Below are positions 22,069-23,558 of a stretch of DNA of 23,558 nucleotides, one piece after another (the stretch's first letter is position 1; each line of letters starts with the position of its first letter). The notes beneath the pieces are model-generated. The model did not search any database. It was not told the origin of the DNA and worked only from the letters and a program-made list of their open reading frames with translations. The stretch covers positions 1-23,558 of the IMG/VR virus record IMGVR_UViG_3300021138_000175; one strand, given 5' to 3'. This DNA is from a virus. The position numbers were made by a program, and so were the translations under genes.

Positions 22069-23454
22069 ATGGCTGAATACAAAGGCGAAGTTATAGATTA
22101 CAAAGTACCGGAGATAGAATTAGCTCCAGAGGAACCCTCGTTCAAAGAAAAGGCGGGGGCTGCTGCTTATGGTGCAGCTACAGGGTTAGCCGGTGGTTTG
22201 GGTGAACTTGAAAAGTTTGGTGCTTATACCGTGCCTGAGTTTCTAGGAATGAGAGAACCTGGTACGCGCGATCAGTTTATGGGTAGAGAAACAATCTTTC
22301 CTACCATTAAAGAGGCACAAGCAGGATTAGCTAAATTAGGAATAAAACCACCGCGTGAAGAAGTGTCTGGCTATCAAACAGGTGGTGAGATATTGGGTGG
22401 TTTAGGGCCGGCTTTACCGGGTGCTGTACGTGGCGCAGGGCGTGCGTTATTAGGCGTACCAAGCAAGACCAGTGAAGCGGCTGCTAAAGAAGCAGAACAG
22501 ATTGGGTTCAAATTGTCTCCTGCACAAGTCAGACAAACACCACGAGCAGGAGCCAAAGGCTCTACCTTTAGCGCCGAACACAATCAGGAATTAGCAAATA
22601 AGTTAGCTGCTGAATCAACCGGCAAGAGTGCTACTGAGATTAGCCCTGACTTTGTACGTGGACGTTTGAAGGAGTTAGGTGCAGAATTTGACAAAGTTTA
22701 CAAAGGCAAAGAGTTTAATTTAGACAAACAAGCTGTTGACGCTTTACAACAGATTGCTTTAGCCGAGAACTATTTGCCGCCATCTGTTGCTGTTTCTGGT
22801 GTCAAACAAACGGCTAACAATATTCTTGGTAACTATCAATCATTAGTTATGTTGCCTGGAGCCAAACCATCTACGTTTAAAGTATCTGGTGATGCTTTAC
22901 AGCGCATCCGAACTGACTTATTGCAAGCAGCTAGGGCATCTGGATCACGGCAAGACGCCCATGTGATCTATGACTTAGTGGATGAGTTAGATCAATCAGT
23001 TGCACGCAATCATCCAGACGTGGCTGCAAAGTTAGATGAGTTGCGCCCTAAATATCGCAATACCATCATTCTTGAAGACATGGTACGTAGAGGCGGTATA
23101 GATCAAGGCAACATAAGCCTAGAGAAACTTGGTGAGATGTTAGGCGCAAAGAAAGAAGGGGTGCGCCGAGCAACAGGAGAACTTGATCGACTTGGTGAAC
23201 TAGGACGCACATTAAAACTACGTGCGTTGTGGCAAACAGAAGGTGGTGCAGAAACGGAAGCGGGTGATCTTTTATCAAAAGTATTAGGAACAACGATGGG
23301 TGCAAGCGCTAAAGCATTAGGGTTACGTTCTGGTGCAGCAAGAGCGGCACAGCGTCAGTTAGCAAAACAACCATCTAAAGCAGCTACAACACGCATACCT
23401 CAAGCAGCGGCGGCAGGAACAGTTACTAGACCGTTTCAAACTGAAGAAGAATGA
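22069..23454 (+). CDS. Ejection-type protein 4 (461 aa)
   Basis: The N-terminal part has an Ala/Gly-rich amphipathic stretch AGAAAYGAATGLAGGLGELE (29-48) and YTVPEFLGMREPGTR. A second glycine-rich segment, GGEILGGLGPALPGAVRGAG, follows at about 105-125. The C-terminal half is charged and helical (LQRIRTDLLQAARASGSRQD; VIYDLVDELDQSVARNHPDV; LDELRPKYRNTIILEDMVRR) and ends in a basic Ala-rich tail. The 'l..iR..L...ar.....a....l...lD......p......L...r..yr....led' pattern is frequent in large injected or tail-tip proteins of aquatic podoviruses. No peptidase or transglycosylase motif is seen. It ends with ATGA overlap to the next gene. Confidence 0.74.
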   Translation: MAEYKGEVIDYKVPEIELAPEEPSFKEKAGAAAYGAATGLAGGLGELEKFGAYTVPEFLGMREPGTRDQFMGRETIFPTIKEAQAGLAKLGIKPPREEVSGYQTGGEILGGLGPALPGAVRGAGRALLGVPSKTSEAAAKEAEQIGFKLSPAQVRQTPRAGAKGSTFSAEHNQELANKLAAESTGKSATEISPDFVRGRLKELGAEFDKVYKGKEFNLDKQAVDALQQIALAENYLPPSVAVSGVKQTANNILGNYQSLVMLPGAKPSTFKVSGDALQRIRTDLLQAARASGSRQDAHVIYDLVDELDQSVARNHPDVAAKLDELRPKYRNTIILEDMVRRGGIDQGNISLEKLGEMLGAKKEGVRRATGELDRLGELGRTLKLRALWQTEGGAETEAGDLLSKVLGTTMGASAKALGLRSGAARAAQRQLAKQPSKAATTRIPQAAAAGTVTRPFQTEEE

Positions 23455-23558
23455 AACGCATGAAAGCGACAGGCCCGTATTACTGGGATGAAGTGCGGCA
23501 AGGTACACCGCAGAAAGTACCGTTATTGGGGATAGAGCATGGCAAAGAAAGACAAGGG
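23451..23558 (+). CDS. Start of a further gene, cut by the window end
   Basis: The ATG at 23451 overlaps the previous stop and reads MKRMKATGPYYWDEVRQGTP and onward with no stop to the last base, so at least 36 codons are open. A second start, ATG 23539 (MAKKDK...), lies in another frame after TTGGGGATAGAGC and may be a separate next gene overlapping this one. Which of the two continues cannot be decided here. Both fit continuation of the late-gene run. Confidence 0.5.
   Translation, partial: MKRMKATGPYYWDEVRQGTPQKVPLLGIEHGKERQG

Overview
The window is the packaging and structural (late) half of a tailed-phage genome. All supported genes lie on the + strand, nearly end to end, with many ATGA or TAATG overlaps. 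The gene order is small genes, large terminase, portal, scaffold, major capsid, adaptor, tail accessory factor, fibres, then Ala/Gln-rich ejection-type proteins. This matches the P22-like podovirus morphogenesis order. There are no tail-tube, sheath or tape-measure genes of the sipho- or myovirus type, so a short-tailed phage is the best reading. Strong AGGAG ribosome sites and moderate GC fit a Gram-negative, probably aquatic, host. The host itself cannot be named from this sequence. No integrase, repressor, tRNA, CRISPR array or IS element was seen.

Layout. 1-352: AT-rich, then palindrome-containing leader without a convincing gene. 353-2510: two small genes and the terminase large subunit. 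2497-4125: a DUF5672-type glycosyltransferase (TTG start), an HTH-like protein (TTG start) and a small Cys/His N-terminal protein. 4125-5765: portal. 5731-6133: a 55-aa gene starting on GTG inside the portal gene, then two 13-residue, extremely basic micropeptide ORFs, each followed by a stem-loop at its stop codon. 6134-7348: Pro-rich protein, 61-aa protein and scaffold. 7387-8388: major capsid. 8400-9565: two Asn/Thr-rich beta proteins (decoration candidates) and a 111-aa virion-type protein. 9578-12428: gp4-like adaptor and gp10-like tail accessory factor, each carrying an apparent inserted module. 12430-17371: two long fibre genes flanking three small genes. The first fibre has 15 YadA-like repeats and an S74 self-cleaving chaperone; the second has tandem beta repeats. 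17371-18415: a one-TM protein and two unknowns. 18417-23454: four proteins of the DNA-ejection type. 23451-end: the start of another gene, cut by the window.

How the genes work together. Scaffold, portal and capsid protein build the procapsid. Terminase packages DNA through the portal. The adaptor and accessory factor close the head and carry the fibres, and the 18.4-23.5 kb proteins are probably packaged and ejected with the DNA. The glycosyltransferase is the clearest accessory gene. The most unusual part is the paired 13-aa basic ORFs with their stop-codon stem-loops between portal and scaffold. It is the best candidate here for something undescribed.
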